Positions 8,807 to 18,149 are shown, counted from the stretch's first letter. The stretch is 64,000 nucleotides of DNA from Qipengyuania psychrotolerans (GCF_019711355.1 NZ_CP081297.1:248001-312000), one strand, 5' to 3'. Numbers and translations: made by a program. Notes: a model not told the origin generated them from the sequence alone.

Positions 8807-10111
8807 ATGGCCATGCAAGAATTGTCCGACCCCCTTGTCCTTCCCTGCGGCGCCATATTGCCGAACCGTATCGCCAAGGGCGCGATGACCGAAGGATTGG
8901 CTACCCCTGACGGGAGGCCAACTCCCGAGCTGGAGCGGCTCTACGGCATCTGGGCCGATGGCGGTGCAGGGATGCTGCTGACCGGGAACATCATTGTCGA
9001 CCGGGACCATCTGGAACGGCCCGGCAATGTCGTGATCGAGCGCGAGCCCGATGCCGACATGGCGTCGAGGCTGGCCAGCTGGGCAAAGGCCGGAACGCGC
9101 AACGGCACTCATCTGTGGGCGCAAATCAGTCACGGTGGGCGTCAGACGCCGAAACTGGTCAATCCGGCACCCAAGTCGTCCTCCGACGTGCCGCTGGCAC
9201 TTCCCGGCGGGCAGTTTGGCAAGCCTGTTCCGCTCACTACGAGCGAGATCGCCGACCTGGCGAAGCGCTGGGCGGTTGCCGCAAAGGCCTGCAAGGATGC
9301 CGGGTTTACCGGCGTCCAGGTCCACGCTGCACATGGCTATCTGGTGTCGCAATTTCTCAGTCCCCGGGTAAATCTCAGGACGGATGGGTATGGCGGCACT
9401 CTCGAAAACCGGGCCCGCTTTTTGCTGGAAATCGTTGCGGCAACGCGCGAGGCGGTCGGGCCTGATTTCCCAATTTCGGTGAAGCTCAACAGTGCCGATT
9501 TCCAGAAGGGCGGCTTCGACTTTCAGGACAGCCTGCAAGTCGTCCAATGGCTGGAAGCGGCCAGCGTTGACCTGATCGAGATATCAGGCGGTACCTATGA
9601 ACAGCCAAAGTTGATGGGCATCGAAGGGATGGAAGAAGAGGAGCAGCAAAATGTAGCCCCTTCGACTGCCGCCCGCGAGGCATATTTCGTCGATTTCGCC
9701 AAGGCGATGCAAGACGCTGTTTCGGTCCCTCTGATGGTCACCGGCGGTTTCCGCACCCGCGCTGCAATGGAGCAGGCGCTCGAAATTGGCGCCGCTGATG
9801 TTATCGGTCTGGGCCGCCCGATGTGTGTCCAGACCGACGCACCGGCGCGTTTGTTGAAAGGCGCGCAGGAAGTGCCGCGGTATGAGGATGATCTCGACCT
9901 ATTGCCTGGATGGCTCGGCTTTTTGAAGCGCTTCCAGATGGTGAAAGCCGTGAGCGGGTTTGCCGGGATCTACTGGTTCTATCAGCAGCTCTGGCTGCTA
10001 GGCCATGAAGGCAGGACCGACGATCAATTCTCGGTCATGAAAGCCTTCCGGCTGGTCGAAGCCCGCAACAAGCGTATTATGAAAGAAAGGGCCGCAGCAA
10101 ACTCCCCGTAG
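8807..10111 (+). CDS. NADH:flavin oxidoreductase, old yellow enzyme family
   Basis: A 434-residue TIM-barrel FMN reductase. Family features are the N-terminal LPNRIAKGAMTEG, the HGGRQ motif near residue 107, VQVHAAHGYLVSQFLSP with the conserved active-site segment near residues 169-185, and a C-terminal MVTGGFRTR with GLGRPM, which bind the FMN phosphate. It lacks the C-terminal FAD/NADPH domain of full-length 2,4-dienoyl-CoA reductase. The unusual C-terminal extension from about residue 365 is hydrophobic and aromatic. It closes the rightward catabolic operon and probably reduces an enone or dienoyl intermediate. GGGGGGATC precedes the ATG; an internal ATG two codons later is equally possible. 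Confidence 0.88.
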   Translation: MAMQELSDPLVLPCGAILPNRIAKGAMTEGLATPDGRPTPELERLYGIWADGGAGMLLTGNIIVDRDHLERPGNVVIEREPDADMASRLASWAKAGTRNGTHLWAQISHGGRQTPKLVNPAPKSSSDVPLALPGGQFGKPVPLTTSEIADLAKRWAVAAKACKDAGFTGVQVHAAHGYLVSQFLSPRVNLRTDGYGGTLENRARFLLEIVAATREAVGPDFPISVKLNSADFQKGGFDFQDSLQVVQWLEAASVDLIEISGGTYEQPKLMGIEGMEEEEQQNVAPSTAAREAYFVDFAKAMQDAVSVPLMVTGGFRTRAAMEQALEIGAADVIGLGRPMCVQTDAPARLLKGAQEVPRYEDDLDLLPGWLGFLKRFQMVKAVSGFAGIYWFYQQLWLLGHEGRTDDQFSVMKAFRLVEARNKRIMKERAAANSP

Positions 10112-10172
10112 GACTGCCGCGAGGCGACCACGTGTTGGGCGATCTGCTTGCGAGCAGACCAACCGGTTCGCG

Positions 10173-10820
10173 TCAGCTCATCAATTCGCGAACGAAAGGG
10201 ATCAGTCCGGTCTGCCGCTGGCGCTTCATGCGCTCGGCATCGAGAATTTCGCGAACTTTTGCAAAGCACGCGTCGACATCCTCGTTGATGACCACATAAT
10301 CATAAGCGTCCCAATGGCTGATTTCAGCGCGGGCACGCTCCATCCGGGCATCGACCACGTCCTGCGCATCGGTGCCGCGGCTGCGCAGGCGGCGCTCCAG
10401 TTCAGCGATGCTTGGCGGGAGGATGAACACCCGGACCACGTCCTGCTGATCCTTCTGATACAGCTGCTGTGTACCCTGCCAGTCGATGTCGAACAGGAAA
10501 TCCTGCCCTTCTTTCAACGCGCTACGAATCCGGCCTTTTGGAGTGCCGTAACGATAACCGAAGACAGGCGCCCACTCATAAAAATCGTCTTCTTCGACCA
10601 TACGGTCAAAATCGGCATCGTCCACGAAGTAGTAATGGACACCATCCACTTCCCCCGGGCGCGGTGGGCGAGTGGTTACGCTGACCGAAAGTTTGATCTC
10701 GCTGTCAGCTTCCAGGAGCATCCGCGAGATAGTCGTCTTTCCGGCTCCGCTGGGCGAGGAAAGGATGAACATGAGGCCCCGACGGGCCAGCGCGTTTTGT
10801 GAAGAAGTGGATTCGGCCAT
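10173..10820 (-). CDS. gmk: Guanylate kinase
   Basis: A 215-residue enzyme that phosphorylates GMP to GDP. The P-loop SSPSGAGKTT lies near residues 21-30, followed by the GMP-binding segment SVTTRPPRPGEVDGVHYYFV near residues 47-66 and the IDWQGTQQL strand near residue 112. A Ser/Gln-rich 15-residue N-terminal tail precedes the core; no clear ribosome site marks the start, so translation could begin slightly downstream. It is transcribed toward the catabolic region and converges with the OYE gene. Confidence 0.95.
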   Translation of the reverse strand: MAESTSSQNALARRGLMFILSSPSGAGKTTISRMLLEADSEIKLSVSVTTRPPRPGEVDGVHYYFVDDADFDRMVEEDDFYEWAPVFGYRYGTPKGRIRSALKEGQDFLFDIDWQGTQQLYQKDQQDVVRVFILPPSIAELERRLRSRGTDAQDVVDARMERARAEISHWDAYDYVVINEDVDACFAKVREILDAERMKRQRQTGLIPFVRELMS

Positions 10821-10877
10821 GCGCGCTGTTGGCGCATCAAGTGGCAGTTGATCAAGCCCGCGAGGCCCGATTCCTTC

Positions 10878-11312
10878 CTAGCTGTCCGGATCGGCCTGCT
10901 TGCGAAGGCTCTTTTGGCCCGCCCGCCGAGATTTCCGGCGTGACTGACTGCGGTCGAACAAGACCTTAATCGCGAGGCCGGTCCCCACGACAAGCGCGCC
11001 CGGCACCGACTTTGTCGCGACTTTGGTTACGCCGTAAGCGGCGAGCGTTTGCACCAGCGATCGGTTTTCCACCGCGTCCTTGGCAAATTGCGGGCCATAC
11101 TGGCGGCCCAACACTAGTTTTTCGACAGTAAGACGGGACATGCGGCCCACGCTGCGCAAGAGGATGTCATGGATGATGACATTGGTCGCGGGATTCGTGC
11201 TGGGCCCCGGCACGGGATCGTCATGCGCTGGGTTGCTGTCCGTCATCGTTTCGAGCGCGTCTGCTGCGCGGTCGGTGATGTGGTTCGGTTTGTTTTTCCT
11301 GGAAAAGCCCAT
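10878..11312 (-). CDS. Hypothetical protein, small basic
   Basis: A 144-residue protein of unknown function. The N-terminal third is polar and Pro/Asp-rich. The middle (about residues 45-115) reads as amphipathic helices with a glycine-rich hydrophobic stretch SVPGALVVGTGLAIKVLF that could dip into a membrane. The C-terminus is strongly basic (SRRKSRRAGQK). AGGGGCAGGA lies just before the ATG, which supports the start. It lies between gmk and sspB on the same strand. I do not recognise a domain; the basic tail could bind nucleic acid or anionic lipid. Confidence 0.75.
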   Translation of the reverse strand: MGFSRKNKPNHITDRAADALETMTDSNPAHDDPVPGPSTNPATNVIIHDILLRSVGRMSRLTVEKLVLGRQYGPQFAKDAVENRSLVQTLAAYGVTKVATKSVPGALVVGTGLAIKVLFDRSQSRRKSRRAGQKSLRKQADPDS

Positions 11313-11350
11313 GTCCTGCCCCTTGTCGGCGCGGGAATATGGCCGCGCTG

Positions 11351-11851
11351 TTATTTCTTTCGGCCGAAATCGACCGTGACGACGTTTGAGCCGTCTTCAG
11401 CACCTTCAACGGGTTCTGCACCGCCCTGTTCCTCGTCATTTCCGGCAGGATCGGTTGCAGCAGGCGCCATGTCGGCAACAGTTGCCTGGAATTGCAGGCC
11501 GAAATCTACCGCCGGATCGACGAATTGGGTAATTGCGGAATACGGAATATCGAGCGCGGCCGGGATCTGGTTGAAGGACAGGCCGACGCTGAAACCGTCC
11601 TCGCGAACGTTCAAATCCCAGAACTTGTTCTGCAGGACGATGGTCATTTCGTCAGGAAAACGTTCGCGCAGGCTGTCGGGAACCAATACACCCGGCGCAT
11701 GGGTTTTGAAGGTGATGTAGAAGTGATGCGCTCCGGGCAGTTCACTGCCCCCGGCCTCGATTTCGCTCAGCACTCGGCCAACCACGGCGCGCAGGGCTTC
11801 CTGTACGATTGAATCGTACGGAATAAGGCTGTCGGGAGTATCGTCGCTCAT
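11351..11851 (-). CDS. sspB: SspB-type ClpXP adaptor
   Basis: A 166-residue member of the alphaproteobacterial SspB family, which tethers ssrA-tagged peptides and other substrates to ClpXP. The conserved substrate-binding core is clear in residues 1-125: HFYITFKTHAPGV, a YxxIV N-terminal helix, LQNKFWDLNV and FSVGLSFN. An acidic and glutamate-rich linker follows, and the short C-terminal tail VDFGRKK corresponds to the ClpX-tethering peptide. It starts 114 bases from hisB, which is divergent. Confidence 0.9.
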   Translation of the reverse strand: MSDDTPDSLIPYDSIVQEALRAVVGRVLSEIEAGGSELPGAHHFYITFKTHAPGVLVPDSLRERFPDEMTIVLQNKFWDLNVREDGFSVGLSFNQIPAALDIPYSAITQFVDPAVDFGLQFQATVADMAPAATDPAGNDEEQGGAEPVEGAEDGSNVVTVDFGRKK

Positions 11852-11965
11852 GGGGCCCTAGGTGATACTCCAAGTGTCCCGGGTCAAGCGCTTTAAGCCA
11901 GTCTTTACCGCGCCAATAGCCGCATTTTCTTGCTTAGGGCGTCTGCTCGCCTATAGCGCGCAGCC

Positions 11966-12559
11966 ATGCGTACAGGCCGTATCGAAAGAAACACCGCTGA
12001 AACCAAGATCCTGGTCGAGGTCAATCTCGACGGGACCGGCACCTATGACATCTCAACGGGAATTGGCTTTCTCGACCACATGGTCGAACAGTTTTCCAAG
12101 CACTCGCTGATCGATGTCACGATGAAGGTCGAAGGCGACCTCCATGTCGATCAGCATCACACTACCGAAGACAGCGCGCTGGCGCTGGGCCAGGCGTTGT
12201 CGCAGGCGCTGGGCGACAAGGGTGGTATCGCGCGCTACGGCAGCGCTTATTCGCCGATGGACGAAACGCTGGTCCGCGTCGCACTCGACATTTCGGGCCG
12301 GCCCTATTTCGTCTGGAAGGCCGGTTTCAGCCAAGAAAAGCTTGGCGAATGGGACACCGAACTGATCGAACACTGGTTCCATTCGGTATCGCAGACCTGC
12401 GGCCTGACGCTGCACGTCGAGCTGCTCTACGGCACGAATAACCACCACATCTGCGAAGCCGCCTACAAGGGTTTTGCCCGCGCAATGCGCGCTGCGGTCG
12501 AAGTAGATCCGCGCAAGGGCGGGGCCATTCCGAGCACGAAGGGGCAGCTCGGTGGCTGA
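11966..12559 (+). CDS. hisB: Imidazoleglycerol-phosphate dehydratase
   Basis: A 197-residue monofunctional IGPD that converts imidazoleglycerol phosphate to imidazole acetol phosphate in histidine synthesis. It shows the metal- and substrate-binding motifs [13 protein letters not shown] near residues 32-44, [14 protein letters not shown] near residues 62-75, and [18 protein letters not shown] near residues 155-172. There is no fused phosphatase domain. It is the first gene of the his cluster and overlaps hisH by eight bases. Confidence 0.97.
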   Translation: MRTGRIERNTAETKILVEVNLDGTGTYDISTGIGFLDHMVEQFSKHSLIDVTMKVEGDLHVDQHHTTEDSALALGQALSQALGDKGGIARYGSAYSPMDETLVRVALDISGRPYFVWKAGFSQEKLGEWDTELIEHWFHSVSQTCGLTLHVELLYGTNNHHICEAAYKGFARAMRAAVEVDPRKGGAIPSTKGQLGG

Positions 12560-13178
12560 GGTTATCGCCCTCGTCGACTATGGTGCGGGCAATCTTCATT
12601 CGGTCGAGAACGCGCTACGCAAGGTTGGCGCCGATGTGACGGTTACTGCCAATCCCGATGTGCTGCGTGCAGCTGATCGCATAGTCCTGCCCGGTGTGGG
12701 CAGCTTCGGCGCATGTGCCGCTGGCCTTCGCGCTGAAGCTGGCGTGATCGAGGCGATGCACGAGCGTGTGTTCGTCGGCGGCGCGCCATTCCTGGGCATT
12801 TGCGTTGGGATGCAGCTGCTTGCCACGCGGGGCCTGGAATACGGTGAGACACCCGGTCTTGGCTGGATTGAGGGTGAAGTGCGGTTGATCAAGCCGCGTG
12901 ACGAAACCGTGAAGGTCCCGCACATGGGGTGGAACGACGTCGCGCTGACCCATCATGCGGAAGATCACGATGTCATCAGCGAAGGCGAGGCGTACTTCCT
13001 TCACTCCTACCACTTTCATGCTGCCAAGGGCCGCGACGTTCTGGCGATGACCGACCATGGCGGCGGTCTTGTCGCTGCCGTGGGCCGCGACAATCTGTTA
13101 GGCGTGCAATTTCATCCTGAGAAAAGCCAATCCTACGGACTTGGCCTTCTATCGCGTTTTCTTGAGTGGAACCCATGA
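12552..13178 (+). CDS. hisH: Imidazole glycerol phosphate synthase, glutaminase subunit
   Basis: A 208-residue class I glutamine amidotransferase. The nucleophile elbow is GICVGMQLL (Cys near residue 83) and the catalytic His-Glu pair is in QFHPEKSQ near residues 187-190. It supplies ammonia to HisF, encoded two genes downstream. Its start lies inside the end of hisB and its TGA overlaps the ATG of hisA (ATGA), so the three genes are coupled. Confidence 0.97.
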   Translation: MAEVIALVDYGAGNLHSVENALRKVGADVTVTANPDVLRAADRIVLPGVGSFGACAAGLRAEAGVIEAMHERVFVGGAPFLGICVGMQLLATRGLEYGETPGLGWIEGEVRLIKPRDETVKVPHMGWNDVALTHHAEDHDVISEGEAYFLHSYHFHAAKGRDVLAMTDHGGGLVAAVGRDNLLGVQFHPEKSQSYGLGLLSRFLEWNP

Positions 13179-13903
13179 TCGTATTCCCCGCAATCGACCT
13201 CAAGGCTGGCCAGGTTGTCCGGCTTGCCGAAGGCGATATGGAGCGTGCAACCGTCTACGGCGACAATCCCGCAGCACAGGCGCAATTGTTTGCCGATGCG
13301 GGCGCAGAGCATCTCCACGTGGTCGATCTGGACGGCTCGTTCGCAGGGTCGGCGCAAAACCGCGAGGCTGTCGAGCGGATCGTTGAAGCCTTTCCGGGCC
13401 ATGTTCAACTTGGCGGCGGCATTCGCACGCGCCAAGACGTTGAAGGCTGGTTCGATGCCGGTGTCTCGCGCATCGTTATGGGCTCTGCAGCGCTGAAGGA
13501 CCCGGAGTTCGTCAAGGATATGGCGCGCGAATTCATTGGCGGGATCGTAGTAGCGGTAGATGCCAAGGACGGCATGGTCGCGACTGAAGGCTGGGCCGAG
13601 GTGTCGGATGTAGCGGTCGTGGACCTCGCCCGGCGGTTCGAAGATGCCGGTGTAGCTGCGCTCCTGTTCACCGACATCGGCCGCGACGGGCTGCTGAAAG
13701 GCGTGAATATCGATGCGACCGTCGAACTTGCGCGCCAGGTCGATATCCCGGTGATCGCGAGCGGCGGCTTGAAAGGGATCGATGATGTCCATGTGCTGAA
13801 ACTGCATGCGCATGAGGGTATCGAAGGCGTGATAACAGGCCGCGCATTGTATGACGGAAGGCTGGATCTTGCCGCTGCATTGGCGATGGCGACCCGAGCA
13901 TGA
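13175..13903 (+). CDS. hisA: ProFAR isomerase
   Basis: A 242-residue beta/alpha-barrel isomerase of histidine synthesis. The N-terminal FPAIDLKAG supplies the first catalytic Asp, DLDGSFAG and LGGGIRT the phosphate-binding loops, and [11 protein letters not shown] the second catalytic Asp. I start at the ATG at 13175 because it overlaps the hisH stop as ATGA and gives the normal family N-terminus; an in-frame GTG three codons earlier is less likely. HisF follows after 46 bases. Confidence 0.96.
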   Translation: MIVFPAIDLKAGQVVRLAEGDMERATVYGDNPAAQAQLFADAGAEHLHVVDLDGSFAGSAQNREAVERIVEAFPGHVQLGGGIRTRQDVEGWFDAGVSRIVMGSAALKDPEFVKDMAREFIGGIVVAVDAKDGMVATEGWAEVSDVAVVDLARRFEDAGVAALLFTDIGRDGLLKGVNIDATVELARQVDIPVIASGGLKGIDDVHVLKLHAHEGIEGVITGRALYDGRLDLAAALAMATRA

Positions 13904-13949
13904 TCGGGCTCAGCTATTTCGCCGGACCAGCGATGGATATTGCCCTGCT

Positions 13950-14723
13950 ATGACCGTCCGTATCCGTGTCATCCCCTGTCTCGACGTTGCCGATGGGCGC
14001 GTGGTCAAGGGTGTCAATTTCGTCGACCTCAAGGATGCTGGCGACCCAGTCGAACAGGCGCAGGCCTATGACCGGGCGGGCGCTGACGAGCTGTGTTTCC
14101 TCGACATCTCCGCCACGCACGAAGGGCGCGGGACGCTGCTCGATATTGTGCGCCGAACGGCCGCGGTATGCTTTATGCCGCTGACTGTTGGAGGCGGGGT
14201 GCGGAGCGTTGAAGATGCACGGGCACTGCTGCTGGCCGGCGCCGACAAGGTGGCGATCAACTCTGCCGCTGTCTCGCGCCCCGAACTGGTCAGCGAGATT
14301 GCAGAGAAATTCGGCAGCCAGTGCGTCGTTGCCAGCGTGGACGCGCGGGCGAAGACCGAAGGCGAAGGCTTTCGCGGCTGGGAAATCTATACCCACGGCG
14401 GGCGAAAACCCACTGGCATCGATGCGGTGGAACACGCCCATCGGCTTGCTGAACTGGGAGCGGGCGAATTGCTCGTGACCTCAATGGATGGCGATGGCAC
14501 GAAACAGGGCTACGACCTCGAGTTGACGCGAGCGATTGCCGACAGCGTCTCCATTCCCGTGATCGCCAGCGGCGGTGTCGGCACACTCGATCATTTGGTC
14601 GAAGGCGTGACCAAAGGTCATGCGAGTGCGGTGCTTGCCGCATCCATCTTCCACTTTGGACAGCACACCGTGGCCGAAGCCCATACAGCCTTGCGCGCAG
14701 CCGGATTGCCCGCTCGCGGCTGA
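13950..14723 (+). CDS. hisF: Imidazole glycerol phosphate synthase, cyclase subunit
   Basis: A 257-residue barrel that uses HisH-derived ammonia to make imidazole glycerol phosphate and AICAR. The N-terminal [18 protein letters not shown] holds the first catalytic Asp; the second phosphate site is [11 protein letters not shown] and the second catalytic Asp lies in [12 protein letters not shown]. An upstream in-frame start would add 33 unrelated residues running back into hisA, so I chose the ATG at 13950. Confidence 0.96.
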   Translation: MTVRIRVIPCLDVADGRVVKGVNFVDLKDAGDPVEQAQAYDRAGADELCFLDISATHEGRGTLLDIVRRTAAVCFMPLTVGGGVRSVEDARALLLAGADKVAINSAAVSRPELVSEIAEKFGSQCVVASVDARAKTEGEGFRGWEIYTHGGRKPTGIDAVEHAHRLAELGAGELLVTSMDGDGTKQGYDLELTRAIADSVSIPVIASGGVGTLDHLVEGVTKGHASAVLAASIFHFGQHTVAEAHTALRAAGLPARG

Positions 14724-14792
14724 GCCCGCGCAGTTCGCCAATTTTGCAGCTATTTACATCGCTGTGACGGAATCGGGTCTAGGGCCTGGGCC

Positions 14793-14903
14793 ATGGAAAT
14801 GCACGGCACCCTCTTGGCTGAACCGCACGGCATACTGCTCATGGGTGTTGCCTTGGGCGGCATCGTCATCGGGCGGTTCGTGCTCGATCGCAAACAGGAC
14901 TGA
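14793..14903 (+). CDS. Putative 36-residue membrane miniprotein
   Basis: A short frame between hisF and hisE encodes 36 residues beginning MEMHGTLLAEPHG, followed by one hydrophobic glycine-rich segment (ILLMGVALGGIVIGRFVL) and the charged tail DRKQD. The layout is that of a single-pass membrane miniprotein. No strong ribosome site is present (GGGCCTGGGCC), and the gap it occupies (14724-14938) is unusually long for this otherwise tight cluster. It could be a genuine small gene or chance; conservation in relatives is the deciding test. Confidence 0.4.
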   Translation: MEMHGTLLAEPHGILLMGVALGGIVIGRFVLDRKQD

Positions 14904-14938
14904 TTGCGCCGCTGGGTTCTGCGGTGCATAGCGCGCGC

Positions 14939-15253
14939 ATGGATACGCTCTCGCGCCTTGAACAAACAGTTGCTGCCCGGCGCAGCGCCGACCCCTCCAG
15001 CAGCTATGTGGCACAGCTCAACCATCGCGGCCTGCCCGTAATGGCGCGCAAGCTTGGCGAAGAAGCGGTCGAAACAATCACGGCAGCCTTGGCGGGCAGC
15101 CGCGAAGAACTGGTAGGCGAGGCAGCTGACGTGCTGTTCCACCTCATTGTCCTGCTGGGCGCAAAGGAGATTCCGCTGGCGGAGGTCCTCGCCGAACTCG
15201 ACCGGCGCGAGGGGATTTCGGGACTGGACGAAAAAGCGAGCAGGGCAGAATAA
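14939..15253 (+). CDS. hisE: Phosphoribosyl-ATP pyrophosphatase
   Basis: A 104-residue MazG-like all-helical hydrolase for the second step of histidine synthesis. The motif KLGEEAVETITAAL and the later EAADVLFHLIVLL supply the acidic metal ligands typical of HisE. I start at the ATG at 14939 (MDTLSRLEQ); a GTG five codons upstream is possible. Its TAA overlaps the start of the HIT gene (TAATG). No hisI is adjacent, so the cyclohydrolase must be encoded elsewhere. Confidence 0.93.
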   Translation: MDTLSRLEQTVAARRSADPSSSYVAQLNHRGLPVMARKLGEEAVETITAALAGSREELVGEAADVLFHLIVLLGAKEIPLAEVLAELDRREGISGLDEKASRAE

Positions 15254-15630
15254 TGCCGATCGATCCGACTTTGCCTTACGATGACAACAATCTCTTTGCG
15301 AAAATTTTGCGCGGCGAGATCCCGTCCACGAAGGTCTATGAAGACGACTGGGCCTACGCCTTCGAGGACATCAATCCTCAGGCCGAAATCCATACACTCG
15401 TGATCCCCAAGGGGCGTTACGTCAGCTGGGACGATTTCAGCACCAAGGCGAGCGCAGAGGAAATCGCCGGTTTCGTCCGGGCCGTGGGCAAGGTAGCCCG
15501 TGACAAGGGGCTGGTGGAGCCGGGATACCGCATGATGGCCAATATCGGCGCGCACGGCGGACAAGAAGTCCCGCATCTCCACGTCCATATCTTTGGCGGG
15601 CAATTCCTTGGACCAATGATCGCGCGCTGA
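15253..15630 (+). CDS. HIT family hydrolase (HINT-like)
   Basis: A 125-residue histidine-triad protein. The active-site motif HLHVHIFGG lies near the C-terminus, and the nucleotide-binding segment INPQAEIHTLVIPK near residues 40-53. Members hydrolyse purine nucleoside phosphoramidates or adenylated intermediates. It is coupled to hisE by a one-base overlap, an arrangement that recurs in alphaproteobacteria, but no role in histidine synthesis is established. Confidence 0.92.
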   Translation: MPIDPTLPYDDNNLFAKILRGEIPSTKVYEDDWAYAFEDINPQAEIHTLVIPKGRYVSWDDFSTKASAEEIAGFVRAVGKVARDKGLVEPGYRMMANIGAHGGQEVPHLHVHIFGGQFLGPMIAR

Positions 15631-15710
15631 GGGCATTTCACCGCCGTTCATCTATTTGAAGCCAAACGGAGCTTTGCAGCGAATCACCGCTGCGCTAGAG
15701 CGCCGCACTG

Positions 15711-16166
15711 ATGGTCCTGCCAAACTTTCCCGACGGTGTGCTCGATGGCGACCGGCATCTTTATGCCGTGCGCGCCTATTACGAAGACACTGATCTTTCC
15801 GGCATTGTCTATCACGCGAATTACCTGCGCTGGTTCGAGCGTGCACGCTCGGATTTGCTGCGCCGACTGGAAATCGACCAGCGCGCCGCGATTGAATCCG
15901 GCGAGGGCGCCTACGCGCTGTCCGAGGTCAATCTGAAGTATCTGCGGCCGGCAAAGCTGGATGATGACATCCTGATCGAGACGCGCTGCACAGAACTGAA
16001 GGCCGCGTCATGCCGGATGCGTCAGAAGGCGTTCCGGGGCGACGAATTGCTTGCCGAGGCACAATTGCGCGTCGGGTTCATTTCACTTGAAGGGCGGCCG
16101 AAACGGCAACCCGAAAAATGGCGCGCGGCTTTCGCGCGCTTCGTCAACTCGACAGAGGATCGATGA
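15711..16166 (+). CDS. ybgC: Tol-Pal associated acyl-CoA thioesterase YbgC
   Basis: A 151-residue hot-dog fold thioesterase. The catalytic motif YYEDTDLSGIVYHANYLRWFE near residues 23-43 is typical of the YbgC/4-hydroxybenzoyl-CoA thioesterase family. It heads the Tol-Pal operon, and its TGA overlaps the tolQ ATG (ATGA). It is thought to act in phospholipid-related envelope maintenance; the physiological substrate is uncertain. Confidence 0.94.
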   Translation: MVLPNFPDGVLDGDRHLYAVRAYYEDTDLSGIVYHANYLRWFERARSDLLRRLEIDQRAAIESGEGAYALSEVNLKYLRPAKLDDDILIETRCTELKAASCRMRQKAFRGDELLAEAQLRVGFISLEGRPKRQPEKWRAAFARFVNSTEDR

Positions 16167-16861
16167 TTACACTCGATATGCTCGCCGCAGGCGCACCTAC
16201 CCGGCTCGACCCCGTTCAGCTATTCCTCGATGCGGACATCGTCGTCCAGCTCGTGATGCTGGGCCTTATCCTCGCCAGTATCTGGGTGTGGACGATCATC
16301 GTTTCGTTTTCGCTGCGCATGAACGGATTGCGCAAGCGGACCCGTGCCTATGAGGGCGAGTTCTGGCAGGCGGAAAATTTCGACCGCTTCATGTCCGAAC
16401 GCGGAAACAAGGATATCCCTTCGGCCCGCGTGGCACAGGCCGCGGTGAGCGAGTGGCGCAAATCCAGCAAGGGTGAAATACGCGACCGCGAAGGGCTGCG
16501 CAGCCGGATCGCGACCGCAATGGAAAGCCAGGTCGCGTTGGAAGCAGACGATATCGCCGAGCGACTGAACTTCCTTGCCACCGTTGGCGCCGTCGCCCCG
16601 TTCGTGGGACTGTTCGGTACCGTCTGGGGCATCATGAACAGCTTCTTCCAGATTGGCGCGCAGGAAAGCTCGTCACTCGCCGTGGTCGCACCCGGTATCT
16701 CCGAGGCACTGTTTGCAACGGCAATCGGCCTGTTTGCTGCCATTCCGGCCGTTATCGCCTACAACCGCTTCAGCCACACGGTTGAGCGTTACGAGGCGGG
16801 ATTGCACCGCTTCTCCGACCGTCTCTACGCCACGTTCAGCCGCCAGCTGGAGCAGCGCTGA
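16163..16861 (+). CDS. tolQ: Tol-Pal system proton channel protein TolQ
   Basis: A 232-residue MotA/TolQ/ExbB-family membrane protein. Three transmembrane segments are visible at about residues 24-44, 137-157 and 175-195, with a cytoplasmic loop between the first two. The conserved FVGLFGTVWGIMNSF segment forms the channel-lining helix. With TolR it converts the proton gradient to force on TolA. The ATG at 16163 overlaps the ybgC stop; a start further upstream would lie inside ybgC. Confidence 0.96.
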   Translation: MITLDMLAAGAPTRLDPVQLFLDADIVVQLVMLGLILASIWVWTIIVSFSLRMNGLRKRTRAYEGEFWQAENFDRFMSERGNKDIPSARVAQAAVSEWRKSSKGEIRDREGLRSRIATAMESQVALEADDIAERLNFLATVGAVAPFVGLFGTVWGIMNSFFQIGAQESSSLAVVAPGISEALFATAIGLFAAIPAVIAYNRFSHTVERYEAGLHRFSDRLYATFSRQLEQR

Positions 16862-16862
16862 C

Positions 16863-17339
16863 ATGGCGATGAGCCTCGCTTCTTCAAAAGGACGGCGGCG
16901 CGGCAGGGGGCGTGCGCGGCGCCCAATGTCCGAAATCAACGTTACGCCATTCGTCGACGTGATGCTGGTGCTGCTCATCATTTTCATGGTGACCGCGCCG
17001 CTCCTGACAGCGGGCGTCCCGATTGAATTGCCCGACAGCCGCGCAAATGCCCTGCCGCAGGAAGCGCAGCAGGTATCGCTCAGCATTGATAGCCAGGGTT
17101 ATGTCTATATCGACGATCAGCAGGTCGCAGTGTGCGGTCTTCCTGCAGCGCTCGAAAGCATCCCGCGGGAGGGCGGCGGCCCGGATATCACCCTGCGCGC
17201 CGACCGCAGCCTCGATTACGGGCGGGTCATGGCAGTCATGGGCGAGCTTAACCGGGCAGGGCTCAATCGTATTTCTCTGGTGACCAATGGCGGTCAGTCC
17301 GCTGCTCCGGTCAATTCCGGTTCATCGGACGAGGAATAG
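16863..17339 (+). CDS. tolR: Tol-Pal system protein TolR
   Basis: A 158-residue ExbD/TolR-family protein. A basic N-terminal tail (GRRRGRGRARRP) is followed by EINVTPFVDVMLVLLIIFMV, whose Asp in FVDVMLVLL is the proton-carrying residue of the single membrane helix. The periplasmic domain follows to residue 158. It begins one base after the tolQ stop and so is co-translated with it. Confidence 0.96.
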   Translation: MAMSLASSKGRRRGRGRARRPMSEINVTPFVDVMLVLLIIFMVTAPLLTAGVPIELPDSRANALPQEAQQVSLSIDSQGYVYIDDQQVAVCGLPAALESIPREGGGPDITLRADRSLDYGRVMAVMGELNRAGLNRISLVTNGGQSAAPVNSGSSDEE

Positions 17340-17348
17340 CCAGAGGCA

Positions 17349-18149
17349 ATGGAGAGAGTTGGCATCAGGGCTGAGGAGCGCACCGGACTGATTGTCGCGG
17401 TGACGCTGCACCTGTTTCTGGTCGCCGCGATGGTTATCCAGGCATTTCTGCCTGCTCCGCAAATCCCGCAGACCGAGCGAATGACCGTAAGCCTGGCAGA
17501 GGATGTCGGCCTGGAAGCTACTGCGCCTGATCCGGTGCCGGAAAGCCGGGCGGCAATTGCACCGGAACTTGCCGACACGGCGGCTCCGTCACCCGAGATA
17601 CTCGAAGCCCCTTCACAGCCGCAGGTGGACCGGCCCATTGCGCGCGCCGAGCCTGTTCCCGCACCCGCCCGCGAAACCCGCACACAGGCTCGCCGCGAAC
17701 AACCGCGTGAGCAAGCTCAGCCACGCGCTTCCGAACGTAGCGGCGGCTCGCGCGTGGGCGACAATTTCCTGGCCGGAGCGGGTGATAGCACGGCTACTGA
17801 GGAAACCCGCGTCCCCGCTTCCCAAATCGGCGCGAGCGCCAAGGCGTCGCTGGTGCAGCGCATATCGCGAGAGATCAAACCGCATTGGCAGCCCCCGAGC
17901 GGTCCAGAAGTCGAAAAGATCACGACTTTCCTGCGCTTTCGCCTGAACCCGGATGGCAGCTTGAACGGCCGGCCCACAATCGTGAATCAGATCGGCGTGA
18001 ACGATACCAACCGCGCGCAAGCCGGACGTCACGGCGAACAGGCCATCCGGGCCGTGCAACTGGCTGCCCCGTTTGATTTGCCCGAAGAATATTACGAGGC
18101 TTGGAAGGTGGTTGGACCCTTCGGCTTCGATTGGAGACTTGCCCAATGA
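17349..18149 (+). CDS. tolA: TolA-like protein with TonB C-terminal domain
   Basis: A 266-residue protein with one N-terminal membrane anchor (about residues 14-36), a Pro/Ala/Glu/Arg-rich extended linker (about 40-145) and a folded C-terminal domain from about residue 158 (SLVQRISREIKPHWQPP, then FRLNPDGSLNG and AAPFDLPEEYY) typical of TolA/TonB domain III. The linker is short and lacks the long Ala/Lys helix of enterobacterial TolA. The stop overlaps the tolB ATG. It spans the periplasm to contact Pal and TolB. Confidence 0.9.
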   Translation: MERVGIRAEERTGLIVAVTLHLFLVAAMVIQAFLPAPQIPQTERMTVSLAEDVGLEATAPDPVPESRAAIAPELADTAAPSPEILEAPSQPQVDRPIARAEPVPAPARETRTQARREQPREQAQPRASERSGGSRVGDNFLAGAGDSTATEETRVPASQIGASAKASLVQRISREIKPHWQPPSGPEVEKITTFLRFRLNPDGSLNGRPTIVNQIGVNDTNRAQAGRHGEQAIRAVQLAAPFDLPEEYYEAWKVVGPFGFDWRLAQ

